From contig CAZXWN010000011.1 in assembly GCA_964644695.1 (NCBI GenBank), positions 1 through 64,000 on the forward strand: a stretch of 64,000 nt of DNA, in the 5' to 3' direction. The translations under genes and the position numbers were made by a program. Positions 9,146 through 17,485 of this stretch are shown piece by piece (the first letter of the stretch is position 1; every line of letters begins with the position of its first letter). The notes under the pieces were generated by a model. The model was not told the DNA's origin and ran no database searches. It worked only from the letters and a program-made list of their open reading frames with translations. The DNA is from CAZXWN01 sp964644695 [NCBI: uncultured bacterium] (lineage in GTDB: Bacteria > UBP4 > UBA4092).

Positions 9146-10256
9146 CCCTGGAAACAATATTTTTTCTTCAGGAGATAACAAACTACTTTGTTATCCAAAT
9201 CATATTATAAGTTATCTCAGGAATGAGCCCGCGCCACCAATAACATTAGAGATACACCCCTCCGAGGTTTGCAATCAACACTGCCCTCATTGTCAGTCAA
9301 AGTTTATACTAGGTAATAAAGAGTCTCACGCAAGAGCTCATAATGGGGCATTTCTTGATGTGTCATTATTGGATAAAATTTGGGGTGCACCTCCCAAAGG
9401 TATAATCCTTTCGGGCAATTCCGGAGATCCTTTATGTCACCCTGATATTTGTAAAATCATACAGGTAATAAATAACAGGAAAATACCGCTAATACTCATT
9501 ACAAATGGTTACGCAATAACAAATCAAATTGCAGAGTTGGCAGTAAAGTCTTGTGCTGGAATCAGGATAAGTTTAGATGCTTACGACAGCCAATCATACT
9601 CATTGGCACATGGTGTTAATAAATCACATTGGGAACAGGTGGTTCGAAATATTCAATTATTAGTTTCCATGAGAGATTATTGTAGTATTAGTTCAACTTC
9701 ATGCAAAATTGGCATTGGATATCTAACAAATTCAAAAACAGCAAAAGGAATACACAAGGCCATTCTTTTTAGCCGTAAACTGGGGGTTGATTACATTCAA
9801 TTCAGACCTTACCACTACCAAAATTATGACATTTCAGCCATTCTTAATTACTCAAAATATATTTCAGAGACCTCGAATAAACCAGCAATATATGTATCAA
9901 ATCAAAAATATGATAGATTTGCTTCTTCAGAAAGAAAATACATGATATGTCATGGAGCATATTTTTATACTGTTTTAGATGCTAGGGGAGATCTATATTG
10001 CTGTTGCCATAAGATTGGATTGGATTCAGCTCGGTATGATAGCTTGAAACATAAGAATTGGGGTGACATTTTGCATGACAACAGAAGAACCCATATCTTA
10101 AAATCCTATCCAGATGAAGAATGTATTCCATACTGTCGATTAAACTCTCAAAATGAACTTTTGGATAAAATAGTTCAAATTGGTGAAAATGGCTTTCTGT
10201 GTCAATTAAAAAACAATCAATTCCCTACCTATTTAGAACATAGTGCCTTTTTATAG
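9138..10256 (+). CDS. radical SAM protein with SPASM/twitch-like C-terminus
   Basis: This 372-residue protein carries the radical SAM motif C45-x3-C49-x2-C52 (CNQHCPHC), which binds the 4Fe-4S cluster that cleaves S-adenosylmethionine. It is followed by a GGE-like LSGNSGDPLCHPD segment (91-103) and LITNGYA and RISLDA strands. The C-terminus has extra cysteines at C271, C288-290, C329 and C333 in the order of a SPASM or twitch domain (a C-x-G start, YCCC and CxxxC-R), which would hold a second cluster. Such enzymes commonly modify peptides or proteins. The start codon lies inside the end of the SIR2-like gene, so the two are translated together. No small precursor peptide gene is seen nearby. 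The substrate is unknown. Confidence 0.85.
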   Translation: MSNPGNNIFSSGDNKLLCYPNHIISYLRNEPAPPITLEIHPSEVCNQHCPHCQSKFILGNKESHARAHNGAFLDVSLLDKIWGAPPKGIILSGNSGDPLCHPDICKIIQVINNRKIPLILITNGYAITNQIAELAVKSCAGIRISLDAYDSQSYSLAHGVNKSHWEQVVRNIQLLVSMRDYCSISSTSCKIGIGYLTNSKTAKGIHKAILFSRKLGVDYIQFRPYHYQNYDISAILNYSKYISETSNKPAIYVSNQKYDRFASSERKYMICHGAYFYTVLDARGDLYCCCHKIGLDSARYDSLKHKNWGDILHDNRRTHILKSYPDEECIPYCRLNSQNELLDKIVQIGENGFLCQLKNNQFPTYLEHSAFL

Positions 10257-10291
10257 GAATAAAGAATTATATCTAAAATATAAATTTATTT

Positions 10292-10762
10292 ATGCCTAAG
10301 ATAACCAAAGCAGATATTGACCATTTTCTGGAGGGGCGGCGAATCGCCGTTATTGGTGTTTCACGCAAGGAAAAAGAATATTCCCGTCTCCTTTTTCGGG
10401 AACTCCTGAAACATGGGTATGATGCAATACCCGTCCATCCTGAAGCAACGGGGTTCGATGGAAAAACCTGCTATAAATCTGTTAAGGATATCAGTCCCGC
10501 ACCTGAACGCGCCTTGATTATTCTTCCTGAAGACAAAACAGAACAGGCTGTTCTGGATTGTGTCGCCGCCGGGATAAAGGAAGTCTGGCTCCATCGTCAA
10601 ATCGGTTCAGGAGTATCCGATACCCGGGCCATCTACCAGGCGGAAGTACACGGGATTCATCTCATCACCGGATATTGCCTGTTCATGTTCCTGCCGAAAT
10701 CGTCTTTCATCCACAAATTCCACGGACGGCTGCTGAAGATGTTCGGTTCATATCCCAAATAA
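10292..10762 (+). CDS. CoA-binding domain protein
   Basis: This 156-residue single-domain protein has the Rossmann-like CoA-binding fold related to succinyl-CoA synthetase alpha. RRIAVIGVSRKEKEYSR (about 15-31) is the nucleotide loop, PVHPEA and the YKSVKDI strand follow, and EVWLHRQIGSGVSD and ITGYCLFMFLP complete the family pattern. Such stand-alone proteins are common in bacteria and no firm role is known; redox or acyl-CoA sensing has been suggested. No clear ribosome site precedes the ATG. It marks the return to normal base composition at the right side of the AT-rich insert. Confidence 0.85.
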   Translation: MPKITKADIDHFLEGRRIAVIGVSRKEKEYSRLLFRELLKHGYDAIPVHPEATGFDGKTCYKSVKDISPAPERALIILPEDKTEQAVLDCVAAGIKEVWLHRQIGSGVSDTRAIYQAEVHGIHLITGYCLFMFLPKSSFIHKFHGRLLKMFGSYPK

Positions 10763-10904
10763 CCTTGATTGTGATTCACTCCCGGGATAATTCTGCATCA
10801 CGATTCATTATGCAGCAGTAGCCCTTTTATTCAATTTCGATTATCCTATGGGGAGGAATTATTTATCGTCTAAATATGTTTTTATTCTAAAGGTAACGGA
10901 TACA

Positions 10905-11438
10905 ATGTCAGACAACAAACAATACTCACTCGCCACCTTCGCCGGAGGATGTTTCTGGTGCATGGTAGGTCCCTTCGAAGCAGAACCAGGCGTCAAGAAT
11001 GTTGTATCGGGCTATACAGGAGGCCTCGTCGAATCGCCTACGTATGAGCAAATCAATACAGGGGTCACGGGTCACTTCGAAGCCGTACAGATTACTTATG
11101 ACCCAACCGTCATTTCCTATTCACAACTGTTGGATATATTCTGGAGGCAGATTGACCCTACGGATCCAGAAGGTCAGTTTGCGGACCGTGGTCCGGAATA
11201 CAGAACCGCCATCTTCTTTCACAGTGAGGACCAGCGAGTCTCAGCAGAGAATTCCAAACAAGCCCTCCAGGATTCTGGCAAATTCACCAAACCTGTCGCC
11301 ACCCTTATTCTTCCAGCAAAGGAATTTTACCCAGCCGAAGAATATCATCAGGATTACCATCGGAAAAACTATCTACGATATCGGATGTATCGTAATGGCT
11401 CCGGACGGGAAGATTTCCTGAAACAAACCTGGACATAA
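10905..11438 (+). CDS. msrA: peptide methionine sulfoxide reductase MsrA
   Basis: This protein of 177 residues reduces methionine-S-sulfoxide in proteins and free form. The catalytic motif GGCFWC places the nucleophilic Cys at C16 (with C19 three residues on). The conserved GYTGG, GHFEAVQ, DPEGQFADRGPEYRTAIF and YHQDYH stretches are all present. There is no MsrB domain or recycling thioredoxin domain. I chose ATG 10905 (MSDNKQY), which starts near the catalytic motif as in other MsrA proteins, rather than ATG 10848, which would add 19 unlikely residues. AAGG lies upstream. It probably serves in oxidative-stress repair together with Bcp elsewhere in the window. Confidence 0.95.
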   Translation: MSDNKQYSLATFAGGCFWCMVGPFEAEPGVKNVVSGYTGGLVESPTYEQINTGVTGHFEAVQITYDPTVISYSQLLDIFWRQIDPTDPEGQFADRGPEYRTAIFFHSEDQRVSAENSKQALQDSGKFTKPVATLILPAKEFYPAEEYHQDYHRKNYLRYRMYRNGSGREDFLKQTWT

Positions 11439-11516
11439 TCCGGTAAAAAGGAAATCAGCCAAAGCTCTGATTTATTTACAATTATGTTTTGTCTAAATAT
11501 TTAAGCAGACAGGCTA

Positions 11517-11544
11517 TTGACCCGGGGTTGTTTTGTGGTAGAGT
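11517..11544 (+). promoter_or_regulatory. promoter of the hemerythrin-like gene
   Basis: TTGACC (11517-11522), a 16-base spacer and TAGAGT (11539-11544) resemble a sigma-70 promoter, 50 bases ahead of the ATG at 11594. A weak hairpin (AAATCAG at 11452 with CTGATTT at 11467) just after msrA may end the preceding transcript. Confidence 0.45.
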
Positions 11545-11593
11545 GAAAACTTATTGGGATGAAATATGAAATACATGAGAGGGGTCGGAGGCC

Positions 11594-12166
11594 ATGTATC
11601 CTACCGAAGAACTTCGTCGAGAGCATGAAGACTTTTTGCTCTTAATACAGGTAACAGATCGACTGATAAATGAAATGGAACACCATCAAAACCAAACCCA
11701 AACCTTCTGGGATGTAACAAAGCATTTCCACACTTACGTACGCACTTGCCATTCGGCCAAAGAAACACAATGCCTTTTTCCGCAACTTCAACGCATGGGG
11801 ATTTTGACTCCGGATACTGTTAATTCAGAACATTTCGGACATCAAAAGGGTTTCGGCATGATGCTTCGAATAGAAGACGCACTGCGGAGAGTCATGAGTG
11901 GTGACATGGATTATCTAAATCCGCTGATACATACCACTTTGGCCCACAATCAGTTTATACGCAGTCACATGGCTTTTGAAGAAGAGTTCATTTTCCCTCT
12001 GGCAGAAGAACATTTCACCTCTCGGGACTGGAACGAGGTCACCAATGGATTTGCTGTCATTGAAGGAAAATACAACATCACCGGAGGCCGGAAGGACTTC
12101 ACAGCGTTACTTTCCAGAGTCAAAGAAGAACCTCTTGTGGTGCAGCTGAATCTGGCATCGATATAA
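11594..12166 (+). CDS. hemerythrin-like HHE-domain protein
   Basis: This 190-residue helical protein shows the HHE cation-binding pattern: REHEDF near residue 11, CHSAKETQCLFP near 54, SEHFGHQKG near 78 and HNQFIRSHMAFEEEFIFPLAEEH near 116-138. The spaced His and Glu residues would hold a di-iron site used for oxygen or NO binding or sensing, or for iron-sulfur repair in relatives. A GAGGTCGGAGG sequence just before the ATG acts as ribosome site. It looks monocistronic with its own promoter. Which ligand it binds cannot be told from sequence. Confidence 0.82.
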   Translation: MYPTEELRREHEDFLLLIQVTDRLINEMEHHQNQTQTFWDVTKHFHTYVRTCHSAKETQCLFPQLQRMGILTPDTVNSEHFGHQKGFGMMLRIEDALRRVMSGDMDYLNPLIHTTLAHNQFIRSHMAFEEEFIFPLAEEHFTSRDWNEVTNGFAVIEGKYNITGGRKDFTALLSRVKEEPLVVQLNLASI

Positions 12167-12170
12167 CAAA

Positions 12171-12659
12171 TCAGTCGGTTAAAGGGGCCGCCGCATCTCC
12201 CAGGTTGGATAACAGTTTATAGGACACAGCCAACCAGTTGACCGGCCCAGGATTTTCCGGCAAAACATCAGGTTGTTCAGTCACAGCCTCCAGGCTTTGT
12301 AAAAATCGAGCAAACAGCAAATAGCCATAAATAACGAATCCGTTATATTCCGGTCCCAATGCTTCCTGTAACCGGGAGTAATTCCACTTCACATCTTGTG
12401 TGGTTCGGTCACGATCCATTCCCTCAATATTTTCATAGACATAAAACACCAGATGTTTATCTCTATCCACATAGACCAGGGGGTTATCTGTCGGGGCTTC
12501 GAATCCGCACTCCGGACATATAATCTGATTTATCTTCCCCGACAGGACTTCTTTCTTCAAATCAGGCTCTCCGGGCACTTCTACGACTCCCCAGAGAACC
12601 ACTGAAAAATGTTTGCCACATTGGGGGCATTCCATCTCGGTTTGTTCCTGAATGGACAT
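12171..12659 (-). CDS. CpXC-domain protein
   Basis: This 162-residue protein begins with a zinc-ribbon-like CPQC (about 11-14) and CPEC (about 49-52), the two cysteine pairs that define the CpXC domain, followed by NPLVYVDRDKHLVFYVYE, also typical of the domain. The role of CpXC proteins is unknown. The C-terminal third is helical with a YGYLLFARFL stretch. The start ATG at 12659 has AAGGAGA at good spacing. Its stop lies 4 bases from that of the convergent hemerythrin-like gene. Neighbouring glgP is on the same strand, but a terminator separates them. Confidence 0.8.
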   Translation of the reverse strand: MSIQEQTEMECPQCGKHFSVVLWGVVEVPGEPDLKKEVLSGKINQIICPECGFEAPTDNPLVYVDRDKHLVFYVYENIEGMDRDRTTQDVKWNYSRLQEALGPEYNGFVIYGYLLFARFLQSLEAVTEQPDVLPENPGPVNWLAVSYKLLSNLGDAAAPLTD

Positions 12660-12732
12660 ATATAATGTTCTCCTTGGTTTACAGTCCTATATCTTTCTGT
12701 AACCCCAAAACATGGATAAAAAGTTTCATCCC

Positions 12733-12775
12733 TCTAAAAATAAAACCGGAAAGGATTCAAAATCCTTCCCGGTTT
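12733..12775 (-). terminator. intrinsic terminator of glgP
   Basis: A 15-bp stem with one mismatch (AAACCGG-A-AAGGATT at 12743-12757 with its partner at 12761-12775) has a tiny loop. On the minus strand it is followed by GTTTTATTTTT. It lies directly after the glucan phosphorylase stop codon. Confidence 0.85.
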
Positions 12776-12795
12776 GGAATAGAACCGATTCAGTT

Positions 12796-14514
12796 TTACC
12801 AGCGGAAAAATTTAGTTGTGCCGGGGAAATAGGCGTAAGTCACATAATCCTGCATCATACGGTTAGTATTAAAGTAACTGCCATTAATACCAATACAATG
12901 CTGCATGATGTAAATATATTTCTCTCTTACACGGTAATAGGTGGGAATAATATTTTGTTCTAACTGCTGATAAAGGTATTCAGCATCCTGAGCCCTATCC
13001 CGTACCTCAGCCACATCATGACCATCTTTTCCGATGGCCCAGCCTGTCTGACCATCAACAAGCCCTTCCAACCACCAACCATCCAAAGAGGATAAGCTGG
13101 GTACGCCATTGAGTGCCGCTTTCATCCCACTGGTTCCGGAGGCTTCCAGAGGCGGTTGAGGGGTATTCAACCACAGGTCCACACCCGAAGTCATCATTTT
13201 CCCCAACACTATGTCATAGTTTTCCAAATAGGCAATTTTAATTTTCCCTTTTAACTGAGAAATATTCTGGAAAATTCTCTGAATCAAAGCTTTTCCATCT
13301 GTGTCGCGGGGATGAGCTTTCCCAGCAAAGATAAGTTGGATAGGGCCAACCTCTTTGACGATTTTTAACAACCGTGCCGTATCATGAAAAATCAAATCCG
13401 CCCGTTTATACGCCGCAGCCCGCCGGGCAAATCCAATCGTAAACACATCGACATCCAGGTTCGCCCCTGTCTTACGATTCGCATAATCTATCAATTCCTG
13501 TTTACTGATTTGATGTGCTTCCCAGATTTTATCTTTGGGAATAGAGGCTGTTTTCCGGAATAAATAGGGATCCTGCCTCCATCCGGGAAGATACTCATCA
13601 TAGACTTTTGCCAGGGAATCACTGGCCCAGAATGCATGATGGATTCCATTAGTAATTGCTTGAATATCCGGCGTATTAAACATTTTCCGGGATATCTCTG
13701 CATGTTTACGGGCCACCCCATTTACAAAGCGTGAACACCGTAACGCCAGATGTGTCATATTTAGTTCACCTTGGCATTCCAACACTTTAGTCACTTGATG
13801 GATTCGTTCCGGCCTCAAAGCACGAGTCACCATATCAATGGGGAATCGGTCATGGCCTGCCGGAACGGGAGTGTGGGTAGTAAACACACAATGGCGGCGG
13901 ACAAAATCGATATCCTCTTCTTCTGGGGTAGTCCTGCCCACATGGTTCAAACGCTCATTCAATATTTCCAGAGTTAAAAATGCAGCATGGCCTTCATTCA
14001 TATGGAATGTTTCCAAATGTGAATACCCAAGCGCTCGGAGAAGTTTCACACCACCAACACCCAAAATCCATTCCTGACATAATCGGTAATGGTTATCACC
14101 ACCATAAAGGTAGTGACATAACTCACGGTCAGAAGGTGTATTTTCAATCAAGTCTGAATCAATAAAGAAGATGGGAACGATTCCACCGGAAGCACCTTCC
14201 ACCTCATATTTCCAGGCTCTCAGATGAACGATTCTGCCATCCAGCGAGACAGCCACACGGGCCGGCATTTCCTGTAAATAAGTGTTGATTGGCCAATCTG
14301 CCGGTTCCTCGGTCTGTTTTCCCTGCGCATCTAGTTTTTGCAAAAAACACCCGCGGCGATGAATCAGACACATGGCGACCATGGGTAAATTCATATCGGC
14401 TGCAGAACGAATCGTGTCACCTGCCAGGATACCTAATCCGCCGCTGTATGTCGGCATTTCGGGTCTAATTCCTATCTCCATGGAGAAATAGGCTATGGTT
14501 TTAGTTTGAGACAT
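12796..14514 (-). CDS. glgP: alpha-glucan phosphorylase (GT35, short type)
   Basis: This 572-residue protein is a short alpha-glucan phosphorylase, which releases glucose-1-phosphate from glycogen or maltodextrin using pyridoxal phosphate. Family segments are YFSMEIGI at the N-terminus, YSGGLGILAGD, HMNEGHAAF, FTTHTPVPAGHDRF, ITNGIHHAFW and the cofactor region EASGTSGMKAALNGVPSLSSLDGWW (quoted as a landmark near residues 455-480). The length fits the bacterial and archaeal short subfamily rather than the roughly 800-residue enzymes. AGAAGGGG precedes the ATG. It is divergent from glnA. With the GH4 galactosidase and the sugar-kinase-type ATPase it points to storage or use of glucans. Confidence 0.93.
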   Translation of the reverse strand: MSQTKTIAYFSMEIGIRPEMPTYSGGLGILAGDTIRSAADMNLPMVAMCLIHRRGCFLQKLDAQGKQTEEPADWPINTYLQEMPARVAVSLDGRIVHLRAWKYEVEGASGGIVPIFFIDSDLIENTPSDRELCHYLYGGDNHYRLCQEWILGVGGVKLLRALGYSHLETFHMNEGHAAFLTLEILNERLNHVGRTTPEEEDIDFVRRHCVFTTHTPVPAGHDRFPIDMVTRALRPERIHQVTKVLECQGELNMTHLALRCSRFVNGVARKHAEISRKMFNTPDIQAITNGIHHAFWASDSLAKVYDEYLPGWRQDPYLFRKTASIPKDKIWEAHQISKQELIDYANRKTGANLDVDVFTIGFARRAAAYKRADLIFHDTARLLKIVKEVGPIQLIFAGKAHPRDTDGKALIQRIFQNISQLKGKIKIAYLENYDIVLGKMMTSGVDLWLNTPQPPLEASGTSGMKAALNGVPSLSSLDGWWLEGLVDGQTGWAIGKDGHDVAEVRDRAQDAEYLYQQLEQNIIPTYYRVREKYIYIMQHCIGINGSYFNTNRMMQDYVTYAYFPGTTKFFRW

Positions 14515-14652
14515 GTTGGCCCCTTCTATGCTTGTTTCTCTATACCTACTTTTTCATAATATCGGATTAATGGGCTCGGGGCTAGTCCTTTATCATGAAA
14601 CATACTTTTGGGGAGTCGGATTAAATTCCTTGACACAGGGGAATATGTGTAG

Positions 14653-14681
14653 TTGCGTTAAAAACGGGTCAGTGCTAGTAT
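14653..14681 (+). promoter_or_regulatory. possible promoter of glnA
   Basis: TTGCGT (14653-14658), a 17-base spacer and TAGTAT (14676-14681) with an upstream TG (extended -10) form a plausible sigma-70 promoter. Transcription would start about 10 bases before the hairpin at 14698. The match is moderate. Confidence 0.35.
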
Positions 14682-14697
14682 TTCTTGAACTTTGAGC

Positions 14698-14722
14698 GGG
14701 AATCTATGATTCCCCCTTTTTT
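14698..14722 (+). terminator. leader terminator or attenuator ahead of glnA
   Basis: GGGAATC (14698-14704), a 3-base loop and GATTCCC (14708-14714) form a perfect stem followed by CC and six T on the plus strand. It lies about 30 bases before the glnA ATG and in the same direction. No plus-strand gene ends here, so it may attenuate glnA. Confidence 0.5.
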
Positions 14723-14753
14723 ATCTTAATTTTATATCAGGAGCGATAGACCC

Positions 14754-16259
14754 ATGAAAGACCCTCGTATGGATCTGAACCCAAATCCATTGGTTCAGCA
14801 TCTCAACAAATTACCCGATGATTTTACCCGGGAAGACATTATTCGTTTTGTCCGGGAAAATAACATCCAGCAAGTCAATTTCCGTTATATGGCCGCGGAC
14901 GGAAAACTCAAAACCCTCGCCTTTGTGGTCTCCAGCTATGCCATGCTTGAAAGAATTCTGGCGGCGGGCGAACGGGTGGACGGTTCCAGTCTGTTCCCTT
15001 ACATTGATGCAAGTTCTTCCGATTTGTATGTACTCCCCCGATTCAAAACCGCATTTTTAAATCCATTCTCAGAAATACCCGCCATTGATATCCTTTGCTC
15101 TTATTTCAATAACAAAGGTCTGCCGCTGGAGAGCTCTCCGGAAAACACCTTACGCAAAGCTCATCAGGCCCTCAAAGACAAAACCGGTTTATCCATGCAC
15201 GCCATGGGCGAACTTGAATATTATGTGTTCTACGATAAAGAAGCCCTTTATCCTGGGGTCCCCCAAAAGGGTTATCATGAATCTGCCCCGTATGTTAAGT
15301 GGGATTTCCTCCGAGATGAAGCCATGCTGCACCTGGCCAAAGCCGGATGCCTCACCAAGTACGGACATGCTGAAGTCGGTAATATCCGCGGTGAAGAACA
15401 AGGCATGGAACAATATGAAATTGAAATGTACCCCGTTCCTCTCGAAGAAGCCGCTGACCAGGTTGCTTTGGCCAAATGGATGCTCCGTATGACGGGTTAT
15501 CAATATGGCGTTAATGTTTCCTTTGCTCCGAAAGTTATTGTGGGTCATGCCGGCAGTGGTCTCCATGTCCACATGAAACTGATGAAAGATGATAAGTCCG
15601 TAATGATTAAGGACAATAAACTTTCTGATGAAGCACGAAAAGGTATCGCCGGTGTCATGAAGCTGGCCGGTTCCTTGACCGCCTTCGGAAACACCAACCC
15701 TGTTTCTTATCTTCGGTTAGTTCCACATCAGGAAGCTCCGACCAATGTATGTTGGGGTGACCGGAATCGTTCGGTGTTAGTCCGTGTCCCACTGGGATGG
15801 GTCAATGTCGGCAATATGTCTCATGTCATTAATCCGAATGATAAGTCCCCTGAAGTGAAGATTGAAGAAAATCAGACCTTCGAATTCCGTGCGCCAGATG
15901 GTTCCGCAGATATTTACCTGACCATGGCTGGTCTGGCTGTCGCCGCCCGCAAAGGTCTGGAAATGCCCGATGCCCTCAAGGTTGCAGAAGACCTGTATGT
16001 TGATGTCAACATCTTCAGTGACGAAAACAAGAAAATCCAGGAAAAACTTCCGCAACTGCCGACCAGCTGTTACGAATCCGCCGAACGCCTCATCAATGAC
16101 CGTGCCGATTATGAACAGTATGGCGTTTTCTCACCCGGATTGATCGATGGTACCGCCAAGAAACTGAAATCCTTTGATGATAAGGATTTGTCTGAGAAAC
16201 TGTACGGAAAGAATGACCTCATCAAGAAACTTGTTGATGAAAACATGCACTGTTCTTAA
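14754..16259 (+). CDS. glnA: glutamine synthetase, type I-related
   Basis: This 501-residue protein joins ammonia to glutamate using ATP, the main entry of nitrogen into the cell. The beta-grasp N-terminal domain has VNFRYMAADGKLKTL (about 40-54), then DGSSLFPYIDASSSDLYVLP. The catalytic domain has ELEYYVF, GEEQGMEQYEIEMYP, GSGLHVHMKL, LVPHQEAPTNVCWGDRNRS and the R-A-P-D substrate motif. The C-terminal part (SCYESAERL, GVFSPGLIDG, LYGK) differs from enterobacterial GlnA and fits a subfamily found in anaerobes and deltaproteobacteria. No NLYELP adenylylation loop is seen near the end. AGGAGCG lies ahead of the ATG. A leader terminator suggests regulated expression. Confidence 0.9.
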   Translation: MKDPRMDLNPNPLVQHLNKLPDDFTREDIIRFVRENNIQQVNFRYMAADGKLKTLAFVVSSYAMLERILAAGERVDGSSLFPYIDASSSDLYVLPRFKTAFLNPFSEIPAIDILCSYFNNKGLPLESSPENTLRKAHQALKDKTGLSMHAMGELEYYVFYDKEALYPGVPQKGYHESAPYVKWDFLRDEAMLHLAKAGCLTKYGHAEVGNIRGEEQGMEQYEIEMYPVPLEEAADQVALAKWMLRMTGYQYGVNVSFAPKVIVGHAGSGLHVHMKLMKDDKSVMIKDNKLSDEARKGIAGVMKLAGSLTAFGNTNPVSYLRLVPHQEAPTNVCWGDRNRSVLVRVPLGWVNVGNMSHVINPNDKSPEVKIEENQTFEFRAPDGSADIYLTMAGLAVAARKGLEMPDALKVAEDLYVDVNIFSDENKKIQEKLPQLPTSCYESAERLINDRADYEQYGVFSPGLIDGTAKKLKSFDDKDLSEKLYGKNDLIKKLVDENMHCS

Positions 16260-16302
16260 TCAATCCTGTTTATTTTTTGTAGGATTGCAGGAATAGAAAA
16301 TC

Positions 16303-16336
16303 AAAACCCCGGACTCACTGAGAGTCCGGGGTTTTT
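16303..16336. terminator. bidirectional intrinsic terminator between glnA and the HAD gene
   Basis: A 13-bp stem (AAAACCCCGGACT with AGTCCGGGGTTTT) encloses a 7-base loop and is flanked by A and T runs on both sides. It lies between the convergent ends of glnA and the HAD phosphatase gene and can serve both. Confidence 0.88.
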
Positions 16337-16351
16337 GTTTCAAGTCAGTTT

Positions 16352-17119
16352 TCAGGAAAGATGTTTCTGTTCAATACCTTCAATGGCGGCCGGCAGTTCC
16401 CGGAAATCGCGAATGATGGCATCGGGCCGTTGGGTAAATCCTTCCGGAATGGTCAGGACTTCCGCCCGTTCAAAAGGGGTCATTTCCAGAGAACATTCTT
16501 TCGGCATCGTAATCGGTATCCAAACCGCACGGAAACCCAATTTCATTGGGTCTTCGACATCAGCATCATACTGGTCACCAATAGTGATTTGGAGTTTAGA
16601 ATCTTCCAGAGCACCCTGGTAAAACTCCGGGCATCCCTTCAGACAACCCACTTTATCCGGAGTAATCACTCCATCAAAATACTGAAGTAATCCCAGAGCT
16701 TCCACACTGGGTCTTTGGTACGGCCAGTGTCCATTTGTCCCAATGACCATCCGGTACCGATTACTCTGGCGTAAAGTCGCCAACCCATCCCGAACATGGT
16801 CAAATATTCTTAAATAGGGAGGATGTGCACCTTCAGCAATCAGAGAAGCAATATCCCATTCAAAAGGAACATTGTACTTTTTGGCAACCCGGGTAACAAG
16901 GTCGTCCCAGTCAAAGGATTCTACCTTCTTTTCCCGGTACCGGGGACGAAGGATGGAATTTATCTCATCCCAGAGTTTTTCATCGGTTAATTCAGGATGA
17001 AACTCCCGGAAATGATTAAATATCTTGGGAAACACCCAGTCAACCATGGGATTTCGCATACAAGTGTCATCAAGGTCAAAAAATAGTAAGGTAGGCTTCA
17101 TAAAGTTATATTTTATCAT
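16352..17119 (-). CDS. HAD-superfamily hydrolase
   Basis: This protein (up to 255 residues) has all four HAD motifs: FFDLDDTC with the nucleophile Asp (about 13-20), VIGTNGHWP with the motif II Thr, a Lys in VGCLKGCPEFY, and ITIGDQYDADVEDPMKLGF with the motif IV acidic pair. A helical cap lies between motifs I and II as in phosphoglycolate- or haloacid-type members, so a small phosphorylated substrate is likely but not named by the sequence. ATG 17119 is kept; an ATG at 17101 (MKPTLLFF) would also fit and removes six residues. Its end shares the bidirectional terminator with glnA. Confidence 0.85.
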   Translation of the reverse strand: MIKYNFMKPTLLFFDLDDTCMRNPMVDWVFPKIFNHFREFHPELTDEKLWDEINSILRPRYREKKVESFDWDDLVTRVAKKYNVPFEWDIASLIAEGAHPPYLRIFDHVRDGLATLRQSNRYRMVIGTNGHWPYQRPSVEALGLLQYFDGVITPDKVGCLKGCPEFYQGALEDSKLQITIGDQYDADVEDPMKLGFRAVWIPITMPKECSLEMTPFERAEVLTIPEGFTQRPDAIIRDFRELPAAIEGIEQKHLS

Positions 17120-17216
17120 ATCCCCAGATCCCTCCCATCAATGACCCCGAACCGTTTTCCCTGTCCACACCGTTCGATTTCATACCGAATTTGTATCCAA
17201 CTTCATCTCTCTCAAT

Positions 17217-17262
17217 GACGAAGAAGGTACGAAGCAGGTCCGAGCAAGTCCGTGGATTGTTC
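17217..17262 (+). repeat. dispersed palindromic repeat, family 1, copy D (diverged)
   Basis: GACGAAGAAGGTACGAAGCA, then GGTCCGAGCAAGTCCGTGGATTGTTCG, aligns with copies A and C in order and spacing, but the left arm is degraded. It lies in the 366-base gap 17120-17485, which otherwise shows no gene or clear promoter. Confidence 0.55.
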
Positions 17263-17485
17263 GTTTATTGCGCAGACAAAATCCCGATTTATCTCATCAT
17301 TTTTACAGACTAAACTCAGGAAAAAGAGGTATCTGTTTGGAATATCGAAAGGAAGGAAATTTATCCAAAAATCACATTAACACCCATTATTAATAAAGAG
17401 TATCCAGATGTTTCATTTATTTTTCCCAGACACTGGTATAAAATCTAGGGATTATTGTATATCTTTGTTTAAGGAGTGTATTACA

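Larger units (their letters stand above)
6953..10263. mobile_element. AT-rich two-gene genomic insert (inferred horizontal acquisition)
   Basis: Base composition changes abruptly after comM. Sample 60-base rows have 13 G+C at 7681 and 16 at 8281, against 40 at 6001 inside comM. Composition returns to normal in the gene that starts at 10292. The insert holds only two overlapping genes. An 8-base direct repeat GGAATAAA occurs at 6960-6967 and 10256-10263, just outside the two genes, but such a short AT-rich match may be chance. No integrase or transposase is present. Transfer is inferred from composition and gene content. Confidence 0.55.

Noticed and set aside
9138-10256. Assignment of the radical SAM protein as a prokaryotic viperin
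   Set aside because: The cluster segment and C-terminal cysteine pattern fit SPASM/twitch enzymes; I see no viperin-type sequence and no nucleotide kinase neighbour.
6960-10263. GGAATAAA direct repeats as a certain target-site duplication of the insert
   Set aside because: Eight AT-rich bases can match by chance, and no transposase or integrase is present; kept only as a remark on the insert.
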